From: Hyphomicrobiales bacterium
GTDB taxonomy: Bacteria; Pseudomonadota; Alphaproteobacteria; Rhizobiales; Rhizobiaceae
Reading direction: 5' to 3'
Length of the DNA: 64,000 nucleotides
Assembly: GCA_900473205.1 (NCBI GenBank)
Contig: UCLB01000020.1
Coordinates: 62,001 to 126,000 of the forward strand
Of this stretch, positions 28,232 to 37,300 are shown in pieces. Under the pieces are notes generated by a model. It saw only the letters and a list, made by a program, of their open reading frames with translations, had not been told where the DNA came from and made no database searches. Positions within the stretch are counted from its first letter, which is position 1. The number at the start of each line of letters is the position of its first letter. The position numbers and the translations under genes are program-made.

Positions 28232-28538
28232 CAAGGTTCTGACAGCCAATCGTCTAAGCGATGGCATTGCCGTCTGGCTCGACGCAAGCGGCGAGTGGAA
28301 TGAAGACCTCCAGTCGGCTCTTGTCGCACGCCATGCGGAGGCGGAAGCCTCGCTGGAGGAAATCGGCAAACGCGACTTTTCCGCCAACAAGGTGGTGGAT
28401 GTGAACATCGTCGATGTCACCGAGGAAAATGGTCAGCTTTGGCCAACACGCCTGCGCGAACGCATTCGTGCGGCAGGACCAACCATGCATTACGCCAAAG
28501 GCTTTGAGCCAGCGGACGCAGCATTTATCGCAGTCTGA
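28224..28538 (+). CDS. DUF2849 protein of the sulfite-reduction operon
   Basis: A 104-residue soluble protein (MVDKVLTANRLSDGIAVWLDASGEW...) of the DUF2849 family, which is found between cysG and cysI in many alphaproteobacteria. The ATG at 28224 is preferred because AGGAG sits 7 bases upstream; an ATG two codons earlier lies too close to it. No cofactor motif or membrane segment is visible. By position it probably assists sulfite reductase assembly or regulation, but the biochemical role is unknown. Confidence 0.85.
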   Translation: MVDKVLTANRLSDGIAVWLDASGEWNEDLQSALVARHAEAEASLEEIGKRDFSANKVVDVNIVDVTEENGQLWPTRLRERIRAAGPTMHYAKGFEPADAAFIAV

Positions 28539-28546
28539 GGAATATC

Positions 28547-30217
28547 ATGTACCGCTACGATGAGTTCGACCATGCTTTTGTTCAAGGCCGCGTGGAGCAG
28601 TTTCGCGATCAGGTGGAACGTCGCCTGTCCGGCGAGCTGGCCGAAGATGCCTTCAAGCCGTTGCGTCTGATGAACGGCGTTTACCTGCAATTGCACGCCT
28701 ATATGCTGCGCGTCGCCATTCCCTATGGCACGCTGAATTCCAAGCAAATGCGGATGCTGGCCCATATTGCCCGCAAATATGACCGTGGTTACGGCCACTT
28801 CACCACGCGCCAGAACATTCAGTACAACTGGCCGCGCCTTGCCGATACGCCGGATATTCTGGCGGAACTGGCAAGTGTGGAAATGCACGCGCTGCAAACA
28901 TCCGGCAACTGCATTCGCAACGTTACCGCTGACCATTTCGCAGGTGCTGCTGCCGATGAAGTTGCGGACCCACGCCCATATGCTGAAATTCTGCGCCAGT
29001 GGTCGTCCGTTCACCCGGAATTCTCCTTCCTGCCGCGTAAGTTCAAGATTGCTGTGACGGGGGCGGAAAAGGATCGCGCTGCCATTCAGGTCCACGATAT
29101 CGGCCTGCATCTGAAGAAGAACGACAAGGGCGAGATCGGTTTTGCCGTTTATGTTGGTGGCGGGCAGGGCAGAACGCCAATGATCGCCAAGAAGATCAAC
29201 GACTTCCTTCCCGAAGAAGATTTGCTGTCCTACACCACCGCCATCATGCGCGTTTACAATCTGCATGGTCGTCGTGACAACAAGTACAAGGCCCGTATCA
29301 AGATCCTCGTTCACGAAACGGGTGCCGAGGAACTGGCGCGTCAGGTGGAAGCGGAATTCGCCGAACTGAAGAATGGCGAGCTGAAACTGCCGGATGCCGA
29401 TATCGCCGCCATCACCTCCTATTTCGCGCTGCCGGATTTGAAGCAGCGTCCCGAAGGCTGGGAAAGCGTTGCGCGATGGAAGAAGGCGGACGCGGATTTC
29501 GCACGCTGGGTGGACCAGAACGTGCAGCCGCATCAGCATCCCGATTACGGCATGGTGACGGTGTCGCTGAAGCCCATCGGTGGGATTCCGGGCGACGCAT
29601 CCGACGAGCAGATGGATATCGTGGCCGATATCGCAGAAGAATACGCGCTGGATGAAATTCGTATCAGCCACGAACAGAATATCATCCTGCCGCATGTGGC
29701 CCTTGCTGATCTGGAGCCGGTCTATCGCGCGCTTGCAGGCGCTGGCCTTGCCACGGCAAATGCCGGCTTGATCACGGATATCATTGCCTGTCCCGGGCTG
29801 GATTATTGCGCGCTGGCCAATGCACGCTCTATTCCAGTATCGCAGGAAATCTCCAACCGCTTCGGTTCGCCGGAACGCCAGGCGGAAATCGGTGAGCTGA
29901 AAATCAAGATTTCCGGCTGCATCAACGCCTGCGGCCACCACCATGTCGGCCATATTGGTCTGCTGGGTGTGGAAAAGAAGGGTGCCGAGCTTTACCAGAT
30001 CACGTTGGGTGGATCGGGTGACGAAAACTCGTCCATCGGTGAAATCATCGGTCGCGGCTTCGAGCCTGAGAAGGTAACGGACGCGGTGGAAACCATCGTC
30101 GATACCTATCTCGGTTTGCGTCTGTCGAAAGAAGAAACCTTCCTTGAAGCCTATCGCCGCGTCGGCGCGCAGCCTTTCAAGGAAGCGCTCTATCCGGCAG
30201 CAGCCGCAGCCGCATAA
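28547..30217 (+). CDS. cysI: Sulfite reductase hemoprotein (nitrite/sulfite reductase family)
   Basis: A 556-residue siroheme/4Fe-4S enzyme that reduces sulfite to sulfide for cysteine synthesis. The ferredoxin-like half domains come first; the bridging cluster cysteines are CPGLDYC and GCINAC (C-x5-C and C-x3-C) near residues 412-465, and TSGNCIRNVTADH holds substrate-pocket residues. AGGAA precedes the ATG. Position after cysG and DUF2849 supports sulfite rather than nitrite, though family tools often name it nitrite/sulfite reductase. The electron donor may be ferredoxin rather than a CysJ flavoprotein, as no cysJ is present. Confidence 0.92.
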   Translation: MYRYDEFDHAFVQGRVEQFRDQVERRLSGELAEDAFKPLRLMNGVYLQLHAYMLRVAIPYGTLNSKQMRMLAHIARKYDRGYGHFTTRQNIQYNWPRLADTPDILAELASVEMHALQTSGNCIRNVTADHFAGAAADEVADPRPYAEILRQWSSVHPEFSFLPRKFKIAVTGAEKDRAAIQVHDIGLHLKKNDKGEIGFAVYVGGGQGRTPMIAKKINDFLPEEDLLSYTTAIMRVYNLHGRRDNKYKARIKILVHETGAEELARQVEAEFAELKNGELKLPDADIAAITSYFALPDLKQRPEGWESVARWKKADADFARWVDQNVQPHQHPDYGMVTVSLKPIGGIPGDASDEQMDIVADIAEEYALDEIRISHEQNIILPHVALADLEPVYRALAGAGLATANAGLITDIIACPGLDYCALANARSIPVSQEISNRFGSPERQAEIGELKIKISGCINACGHHHVGHIGLLGVEKKGAELYQITLGGSGDENSSIGEIIGRGFEPEKVTDAVETIVDTYLGLRLSKEETFLEAYRRVGAQPFKEALYPAAAAAA

Positions 30218-30228
30218 GGAACCGCATC

Positions 30229-30735
30229 ATGACGAAAATCTGGAATGAGAGCGGTTTCGTTGATAACGATCCGTGGGTCATCGAGACCGAAGAGGTCAAG
30301 GCGCAGGATGGTCAGAGTGCCATTCTCGGCCTCGACGCCTTCATTGCACGGGCCGAGGAAAGCAACGACATCGGCCTTGGTGTTCTCGTGACACCGGCTG
30401 ACGACGTTGAGAAGCTTCGCCCGTTTATTGATCGCATCGCGCTGGTCGCGGTCAGCTTTCCGGCTTTCAGCGACGGCAGAGGTTTTAGCCATGCATCGCT
30501 CTTGCGCACCCGTCTGAACTATCAGGGTGAGTTGCGGGCTGTGGGTGATGTGCTAATCGACCAGGTGCCGCTGATGCTGCGCACCGGTTTCACCAGCTTT
30601 GCGGTGACGAACGAGACGGCGATCCGCCGCCTTTCCGAAAATCGCTTGCCGGGCATCGATGTCTATTACCAGCCGACGGCAAAGCCTGCTGATGGTCAGG
30701 AGACCTACAGCTGGCGTCGCCGTGCGGCAATATGA
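30229..30735 (+). CDS. DUF934 protein of the sulfite-reduction operon
   Basis: A 168-residue soluble protein of the DUF934 family. The family signature is FPAFSDGRGFSHASLLRTRL in the middle, followed by GDVLIDQVPLMLRTGFTSF. It starts 11 bases after cysI with AAGGAA upstream of the ATG, so it is translated from the same mRNA. Family members sit next to cysI or cysH across proteobacteria and are annotated as putative oxidoreductases, but no cofactor site is visible. In this window it is followed by fpr, not cysH. Confidence 0.87.
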   Translation: MTKIWNESGFVDNDPWVIETEEVKAQDGQSAILGLDAFIARAEESNDIGLGVLVTPADDVEKLRPFIDRIALVAVSFPAFSDGRGFSHASLLRTRLNYQGELRAVGDVLIDQVPLMLRTGFTSFAVTNETAIRRLSENRLPGIDVYYQPTAKPADGQETYSWRRRAAI

Positions 30736-30798
30736 GTTCTTGCGCATAAATATGAGTTTTAGATACATATTTCCACGCGCATAGCACCAATGACATTC

Positions 30799-30810
30799 CT
30801 GTACCTTCAA
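30799..30810 (+). promoter_or_regulatory. 12-base motif upstream of fpr, shared with cysG
   Basis: Identical to the motif at 26729-26740 (CTGTACCTTCAA). It lies in the 145-base gap between the DUF934 gene and fpr and ends 70 bases before the fpr ATG. The gap shows that fpr probably has its own promoter. Confidence 0.45.
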
Positions 30811-30880
30811 AAGTCAGGGCGGATGGTATATTGCCCCATCTGCAAATGTCGCACACCATGTGAAGATGGACGGATAGAGA

Positions 30881-31693
30881 ATGAACGCTCCAGCCAAGAC
30901 GGAAGAATTTGCGGTGAAAATCCCTGACGGCGTTTATGCCGAGACGGTGCTTTCGGTCGAGCATTACACGGACCACCTGTTCCGCTTCCGCATGACCCGT
31001 CCTGCGGGCTTCCGTTTCCGCTCGGGCGAATTTGCCATGATCGGCCTCATGGTGGGTGAAAAGCCAATCTATCGCGCCTATTCCATTGCCAGCCCGGCCT
31101 GGGATGAAGAGCTGGAATTCTTCTCCATCAAGGTGCCGGATGGTCCGCTAACCTCCCATCTCCAGCAGATCAAGCCCGGCGATACGGTGCTGATGCGCAA
31201 GAAGCCGACAGGGACGCTGGTTCTGGATGCGCTGACGCCCGGCAAGCGCCTGTATATGTTCTCCACCGGCACGGGCATTGCACCCTTCGCAAGCCTCATC
31301 CGGGACCCGGAAACCTATGAGAAGTTCGAGGAAGTTATCCTCACCCACACCTGCCGCGATGTTGCCGAACTGAAATATGGCTTCGATCTGGTCGAGGAAA
31401 TCAAGAACCACGAGTTTCTGAGCGAGTTGGTCGGTGACAAGCTGAAGCATTACGCGACAGTGACGCGCCAGGACTACGCCTTTACAGGCCGCATCACCGA
31501 CCTGATCGAGAATGGCAAGATGTTTGCCGATCTCGGCGTGCCTGCCTTCGACCCCGCCACGGACCGTGGCATGATCTGCGGTTCATCCGCCATGCTGAAG
31601 GACACCAAGGCATTGCTTGAGAAGGCGGGCCTGAACGAAGGTGCCAACAACAAGCCGGCAGAGTTTGTGATCGAGCGAGCTTTCGTGGGCTGA
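30881..31693 (+). CDS. fpr: Ferredoxin-NADP+ reductase
   Basis: A 270-residue FAD enzyme of the bacterial short FNR type that moves electrons between NADPH and ferredoxin or flavodoxin. The FAD-binding motif is RAYSIASP (near residue 66), the nicotinamide site includes GTGIAPFASLIRDP, and a C-terminal tail ends ERAFVG as in this subclass. AGAGA precedes the ATG. It may supply reduced ferredoxin to CysI upstream or work in oxidative-stress defence as in other bacteria. A strong terminator follows. Confidence 0.94.
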   Translation: MNAPAKTEEFAVKIPDGVYAETVLSVEHYTDHLFRFRMTRPAGFRFRSGEFAMIGLMVGEKPIYRAYSIASPAWDEELEFFSIKVPDGPLTSHLQQIKPGDTVLMRKKPTGTLVLDALTPGKRLYMFSTGTGIAPFASLIRDPETYEKFEEVILTHTCRDVAELKYGFDLVEEIKNHEFLSELVGDKLKHYATVTRQDYAFTGRITDLIENGKMFADLGVPAFDPATDRGMICGSSAMLKDTKALLEKAGLNEGANNKPAEFVIERAFVG

Positions 31694-31717
31694 GTGTTGC
31701 CACCAGCGATGAGTTAT

Positions 31718-31747
31718 AAAGGAGGCCATTGGCCTCCTTTTTCGTTT
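31718..31747 (+). terminator. Intrinsic terminator after fpr
   Basis: A 10-bp perfect stem AAAGGAGGCC/GGCCTCCTTT (31718-31727, 31731-31740) with a 3-base loop is followed by TTCGTTT. It sits in the gap between fpr and the convergent MFS gene. The reverse strand has AAA-rich flanks as well, so it may work in both directions. Confidence 0.85.
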
Positions 31748-33012
31748 CAGCCGTCCGTGGCCTGTCTTGGCGCGATATCGTGGCGGAACATGAGGAACAG
31801 CACGATGGCAATTGCGGCAATGCCGCCACCGACGAGATGCGAAAGCGCGTAGCCGCCTTCCGTGGTCAGCCAGCCCGCGACACCATTGCTGAGTGACGCG
31901 CCGATACCCTGGATGGTCATGACGCCGGCGAGGCCGACATTGAAGCGTCCGGTGCCTTTCAGAATGCGCTCGACGGCCACAGGCGTCGCGATACCGAGAA
32001 GGCCAGCGCCGATACCATCCAGCAACTGCACCGGATAGATAACCCAGAATTCGTGGAAACTGGCCGCCAGCACGCCGCGCACAGGCAGAGCTGCAAGCGC
32101 AATCAGAAACACCGCAGACAGGCCAAAGCGGCGGATGAGCCATGGCGCCATGGCTGCAACGAAGATCATCGCAAATTGCGCAACGCCGGTAATGATGGCG
32201 GTGGTGCGAAACGGCGTGTTCAGCTCAATGGCGAAGTTCTGCGCGATCAGCCGGCCCATCGGTGCATTGCCGAAATGGAAGATCAGCAGGATGATGGAGA
32301 GGAAGATCAGTCCGCGTTCTTTGAAAAGAACCTTAAAGCCGGAGGGGCCGGGCTCGCCTTCATCCTGCCCAAGCCCGCGCGCCACCTTATGATCGACCCG
32401 TTTGGGATCGATGGCCACGATCGCGGCAAGCGCTCCGATAGTAGTCGCCACCATCAGGCCGATGACGCCGGAGACACCAAAGGCCGTGACCGCGAAATAG
32501 GTGGCGAACAGCGAAACGAAATTGCCGCCATGGTTCCAGAATTCATTTCGTGAGATTTGGTGCGAGAACAGCTTTTCGCCGACCAGGCCGAGGGTGAGGC
32601 CAGCAAGGGCAGGACCGACCACGGCACCGACAACGGCGGTCATGATCTGACCCGTCCAGACAACCGCCTCGTTGGTGAACATCAGCGTAATCAACGCGCC
32701 GATGGTGACGAGGACGACTGGCACGGCAATCAGCGTGCGCTTCCATGTGGAACCATCCACCAGCGCACCGCAAAGCGGCGTCGCGGCCAGTCCAACGAGC
32801 CCGCCAACGGTGGCGATAACGCCCAGCTGCATGGCCGACCAGCCATTGGTGGCTAGAAACGCATCCAGAAAAGGACCGAGCCCATCGCGCGCATCTGCGA
32901 GGAAAAAGTTGAGGACAGCGAGTGCAAAAATGGAGCGGTCGGATATGCCGCTCTCCGGGGATTTCCCGAGAGAGTGACCGCTGGCATCGATTGGCGCTGT
33001 TAGCGTTGTCAT
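31747..33012 (-). CDS. Major facilitator superfamily transporter
   Basis: A 421-residue membrane protein with about twelve hydrophobic segments in two six-helix halves, joined by a charged loop near residues 200-225 (IDPKRVDHKVARGLGQDEGEPG). The loop after helix 2 reads GALVDGSTWKRT, a variant of the MFS signature. Substrate unknown; there is no adjacent regulator or enzyme gene to suggest one. It is divergent from the small periplasmic protein at 33153. Confidence 0.87.
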   Translation of the reverse strand: MTTLTAPIDASGHSLGKSPESGISDRSIFALAVLNFFLADARDGLGPFLDAFLATNGWSAMQLGVIATVGGLVGLAATPLCGALVDGSTWKRTLIAVPVVLVTIGALITLMFTNEAVVWTGQIMTAVVGAVVGPALAGLTLGLVGEKLFSHQISRNEFWNHGGNFVSLFATYFAVTAFGVSGVIGLMVATTIGALAAIVAIDPKRVDHKVARGLGQDEGEPGPSGFKVLFKERGLIFLSIILLIFHFGNAPMGRLIAQNFAIELNTPFRTTAIITGVAQFAMIFVAAMAPWLIRRFGLSAVFLIALAALPVRGVLAASFHEFWVIYPVQLLDGIGAGLLGIATPVAVERILKGTGRFNVGLAGVMTIQGIGASLSNGVAGWLTTEGGYALSHLVGGGIAAIAIVLFLMFRHDIAPRQATDG

Positions 33013-33152
33013 GGAAAGCTCTCCGGGACGCTGAGATGAAGCTGGCGAGAAACGCGCCGACCCGGATTAGGTTGCTTTGGCCTATAACATTGCTGGTGAA
33101 GGAACAATCGGCAGGGCGAGACGTTCGGACTTCACAAACAAGGACCACGCGA

Positions 33153-33656
33153 ATGACATGCAAGCTGATTTCTATCATAGCACTCGCGACCGCACTGGTG
33201 GCGCCGCCGGCCATGGCTGATGAAAGCCAATTTCTCGCCTCGCTCAAAGGCAGCTGGAAGGGCAGTGGCACGGTCACCACCCGGATCGGCGCCAGGCCCA
33301 TCAATGTGAACTGCACATTCGAATCCACTGCATCTGGCCCGTCGCTGCGCATGAACGGTACCTGCCGTGGGCTTGTGGTGATCCGCCGCGCTATCTCGGC
33401 AGATCTGAGCGCCAATGGCAGCCGTTACAGGGGTAATTACGTAGGCCCATCCGGCAGACCATCCGCGCTTTCTGGTAGCCGCAGCGGTAACTCGATCAAC
33501 CTCGCGATCCGCTGGACCCGTGACATCAATGGTGACCGTGATGCCGCCATGACCATCACCAAGATGGGCAACAACGGCTTGCGTCTGCGCACGACGGACA
33601 AGGATGGCGCGGGTGGCCCGACGGTGGTAACGGCCGACATCAGGCTAACGCGCTAA
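33153..33656 (+). CDS. Small secreted protein, paralogue of 45295-45849
   Basis: A 167-residue protein with a clear signal peptide (MTCKLISIIALATALVAPPAMA, cleavage near residue 22) and a mature beta-rich sequence. It shares a pattern with the product at 45295-45849: QF-x2-S-x2-G-x-W-x-G-x-G near the N-terminus, a GTCR motif in the middle with a preceding Cys about 20 residues earlier, and a Y-x-G segment after it. The two cysteines could form a disulfide. AAGGA lies upstream of the ATG. I do not recognise a named domain; a periplasmic binding or structural role is only a guess. Confidence 0.75.
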   Translation: MTCKLISIIALATALVAPPAMADESQFLASLKGSWKGSGTVTTRIGARPINVNCTFESTASGPSLRMNGTCRGLVVIRRAISADLSANGSRYRGNYVGPSGRPSALSGSRSGNSINLAIRWTRDINGDRDAAMTITKMGNNGLRLRTTDKDGAGGPTVVTADIRLTR

Positions 33657-33694
33657 GACCGGCGCGCTTTACCACCAAGACATTCGAAAAGGCC

Positions 33695-33725
33695 AAGCCC
33701 CGGTTATTCTGCCGGGGCTTCTTTT
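33695..33725. terminator. Terminator overlapping the 3' end of the PACE gene
   Basis: A 9-bp perfect stem AAGCCCCGG/CCGGGGCTT (33695-33703, 33712-33720) with an 8-base loop is followed by CTTTTT, giving a strong plus-strand terminator for the gene at 33153. The loop contains the stop codon (TTA on plus) of the convergent PACE gene, so its right arm lies in that gene's coding sequence. Confidence 0.8.
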
Positions 33726-34141
33726 TGCCATTCGGGCAGCGGAAACAGCCGGTCATAGCACCAGTTGAAGACGAAGGCGTAGACGACGTAAAACAGGGCG
33801 AACGACACATCCATGACCAGCGCGTGCATGAAGCTGATGTTGAGATACCACGCGATGAAGGGCATCAGCACGATCAGCAGGCCCAGTTCAAACAACAGCG
33901 CATGTACGATGCGAATGGCCGTGGTTTTCTGCGTCGTACCTTTGGCGCGCTGCATGACGTGGTCGAAACCGAGATTGTAGAGATAGTTCCAGGCCGTAGC
34001 GATGGTGGCGCTGACGACGCCGACAATGCCGACATCGGTCATGGGTATGCCAAAGATCATGGCGCCGAAGGGAATGATGAGCAGAAGGCCGATAATCTCG
34101 AAACTGAGCGCGTGGCGAACGCGGTCCTTGAAAGAACGCAT
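33704..34141 (-). CDS. PACE-family efflux transporter
   Basis: A 145-residue membrane protein with four predicted helices arranged as two tandem bacterial transmembrane-pair (BTP) domains, which defines the proteobacterial antimicrobial compound efflux family (AceI-like). The first pair starts RVRHALSFEIIGLLLIIPFG with the conserved glutamate, and the second IRIVHALLFELGLLIVLMPF carries the same RxxHxxxFE pattern. Known members export chlorhexidine, acriflavine or short-chain diamines, but this protein's substrate is unknown. GGGAG lies upstream of the ATG at 34141. Confidence 0.85.
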   Translation of the reverse strand: MRSFKDRVRHALSFEIIGLLLIIPFGAMIFGIPMTDVGIVGVVSATIATAWNYLYNLGFDHVMQRAKGTTQKTTAIRIVHALLFELGLLIVLMPFIAWYLNISFMHALVMDVSFALFYVVYAFVFNWCYDRLFPLPEWQKEAPAE

Positions 34142-34257
34142 GGGATGCTCCCGTGTTATCGGGCCGTCCCGAAGTCATGAATAAGGGCGGGGTCGTCCCC
34201 GCGGGACTCATATAGAGGCTTGCTCTGGCACGTTCAAGATTTTTGCTAATATGCGAT

Positions 34258-34293
34258 ATGAAAAGGCCCCGGAAAGATGCTGTCCGGGGCCTT
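34258..34293 (-). terminator. Intrinsic terminator of the gpr gene
   Basis: Read on the minus strand, an 11-bp perfect stem (AAGGCCCCGGA at 34293-34283 pairing with 34273-34263, 9-base loop) runs into TTTT at 34264-34261. It starts 23 bases after the gpr stop codon and is a strong terminator for that long transcript. Confidence 0.85.
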
Positions 34294-34315
34294 GGTCTTG
34301 GAACAAGGGATCGCT

Positions 34316-37300
34316 TTAGCTGAAGCGTCCTGCCGCGTGGGCAAGCATCGTATAGACCTTGCCCGTATCTGAGGTGAGGTAGGACTGCGTGATAGTGCGG
34401 TCGCGATCCGTTCTCGCCACGTCTGCAAGCAGCTTTTCAAAATCCGAGATGTAGCGATCAACAGCGGTACGGAATTCCGTTTCGCGCTCGTATTTACGCT
34501 TGATCTCGTCGAAGGTCTGCTGGCCCTTCAGCGTGTAGAGGCGGCGTGTGAACACATCGCGTTCGCCACGCTGGTAACGGCCCCAGAGCTCTACCGATGC
34601 GTCGTGATCGATAGCGCGGGCAATATCCACCGACAGCGAGTTGAGCGATTCCACGACATGGCGCGGGTTGCGCGGATCGGCAGCGCGGGTCTGCGGTTCG
34701 GCGGACTGGCGCGTAGCCTGGGTTGCGGGTGCCGATGCATCCTGACCATCGCGGGATGCGCCGCGCAGCAGATCGCTGATCCAGCCGCCACCATCTTCAC
34801 GGCGCTGCGCCGGGGCGGCAATACCGGCCTGCGGCGGAACGCTGCGGGTTTCGAGCGGCTGCGTCGTGCGGAACTGCGGAGCAGATGGCTGCTGTGGTGC
34901 GACCGGCTGCTGCACTGGGCGGGCGAGGACCGGCGACGGCGGCACGACCGCTGCTGCTGGCTGCGGGCGCGGCTGTTCCACGCGAGGCTGCTGCGCAACC
35001 GGCTGAGGCTGTGGCTGCTGTTGTGGAGCAGGAGCGGGCTTCGTGGCAGCGATTGCGCGGGCGGCTGGCTCGGAAATTTCCAGCTGCTGTGTGGAACGAC
35101 CCACCAGCTGGGAAATATCCTGCAAGGCCTTGATCTGTTCGGAAACCGCGCGGCGCATGGCAGCGGCGCTTTCCTTAGCTTCTTCCGGCAGGTCGAAGGC
35201 ACCGCGCTTCAGTTCCGCGCGGGTCGAATCCAGTTCCTTGCGGATATCGACGCTGGAACGGCGGATTTCATCCGTTGCACCGGCAAAGCGGGACACAGCC
35301 TCTTCCACGGCTTCGCGCAATGTCTCGCGCAGCACGGCTGCGGCGGCATTGGACTTGTCCGTGGCGTTGCCCAACAGCTTGTCAACGTCCGAGAGCGAGG
35401 AGGCGACGCCACCGCGTAGGCGGTTGACCAGCTCGTCTGAATATCTCTGCGCATCCGCCATCGTACCTTCGATGGAGCGGCTTGCATCTTCACCGGCAGC
35501 AGCCAGTGCGCCGCGCATGTTCTGTGCTGCCGTCTGGGCGCGCTGCTCGGTCTCATCCAGCGAACGACCGATCTGGTCGAAGGAGGAGCTGAGATTGTCG
35601 CGCAGATTGCCTGCAACATTGGCCGAACGCTGTTCTGCCTGTGCGAGGGTCTGTTCGACCACGCCCATCACGCCGCGCATCGAATTTTCGATTTCCTCAG
35701 AGCGCGAGAGAAGGCCGACCGAAAGCGTGCGAAGTGCTTCCTGACGCTCTTCCAGCGTGCCGACGAGGCTTGTCTGGGCGGCGCTGAGAAGTTCGGAGGC
35801 CTGCGACAGAACCGTGGAATGCTCTTCGAAGCGACCGACGATACCGGCAACCTGCGAAAGCGTCTGGCCGGAGATATTCGCCAGACGGTCGATCTTGCCT
35901 TCCAGCAGGCGGCTGGAGCTGGACACCATGTCGGCGGCCCGTGATGCGGAATCGGAGAAGCTGGAAGCAGCCGTATTGAGAGACTGGTCCGCCGCCTTGA
36001 ATTCCTGCGAAGCGCGCGCAACGGCAACGTTGAGGCTATCGACGGCACCCGTTACCACTTCAGACATGCCGGAATGCGTTTCGGACAGCATGTTGGTGCT
36101 GTTGCGGGTTGCGGCCACCAGCTTGTCGGCGGCGTCCGTGCCTGCCTTGGCGTAGTCGCCGATGGCCTGCTCCACCAGTTGCACCATACCGCTGTTGCTT
36201 TCGGCCAGAAGATTGGCGCTCTGCTGTGCGGCGGTGACGATCTTTTCCGCGGCATTCTGGCCAATCGTCGCATATTCGTTGACGATGGGCTTGGCTTTTT
36301 CTTCGATGAGGCGTGACAGCTCGGCAGAGCGGCTGGCCAGCATGGAGTTGAGTTCGCGGGTGCGGCTGTCGAGCGTGGAGCGAATGGATTCGCCGCGCGC
36401 ATCCAGCGAGCTTTCGACGCCGGAGAGTGTTTCCGAGATGGCGCCAACCTGCGAGCGAACGACGGCTTCTGCTTCGGCAACCTTGTTGACGATGGCATTG
36501 CCAGCTTCCGAGAAGGTTTGGGCGACGGCTGCTGCCTGGCCGGAGAGGCGGCCCTGGGCTTCCGAAATGCGCCCGACGATTTCTTCCGAGCGCTGTTCGA
36601 TGGCGCGGGTGAACTCGTCGTTGCGGTTCTTCATCTGGTCCGCAAATTCAGAGCCGGTCTTGGCCAGAAGTTCGGTCGAACGCAGCGCTTCGCCATCCAT
36701 GGTCTGGGTGGCATTGACCACCGCGTCGCGCAGGCTGACGGCGAGGTTGGTCGCCTTGCCTTCAATGGTGCGGTTGACGTTTTCAAGGCCGATATTCAGA
36801 GCGCGGTCCATGGTGCCCAGACGCTCATCGATGCGTGCCGTGCCCGTGTCGAGAACACCGGCAATGCGCTGCGTGGCGTCGTCGCTGGTGCGAACGAAAT
36901 CCGCCGTCTTGCCGTCCAGTGTTTCGGAAATCTTGCGGCTTGCATCTTCGATGGAAGCATTGACGTTACCAAGATCCGACTGAATGCGGGTCTGCAAGCC
37001 ACCGATATTGGTTTCCAACCGTGCGCCGGTCTCATCCAGACGGGTGGAAACGTTGCTGACGGACTGTTCGACACGCTGGGATAGCGCATCCGCAGCGCCG
37101 CCGATTTCGCGGGCGGCTTCATCGATGCGGGTGGAAACGGCGCTGGCGCTGTTGCGCAGACGCTCTTCCAGTGTTGCACCGCTGGTGTCGATGGTGCGCT
37201 GAATGGCTTCCTGCTGGGTTTCCAGAGACATTTCCAGCATGCTGGCGCTGGACGCAATCGTGGTGCCGATGGACATAGCCTGCTCGGACAACAGATCGTT

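Noticed and set aside
33030-33075. CTGAGA and ACCCGGATTAGG-like words resembling a thiamine riboswitch
   Set aside because: The conserved CTGATC and stem order are absent, and the adjacent genes have no thiamine link.
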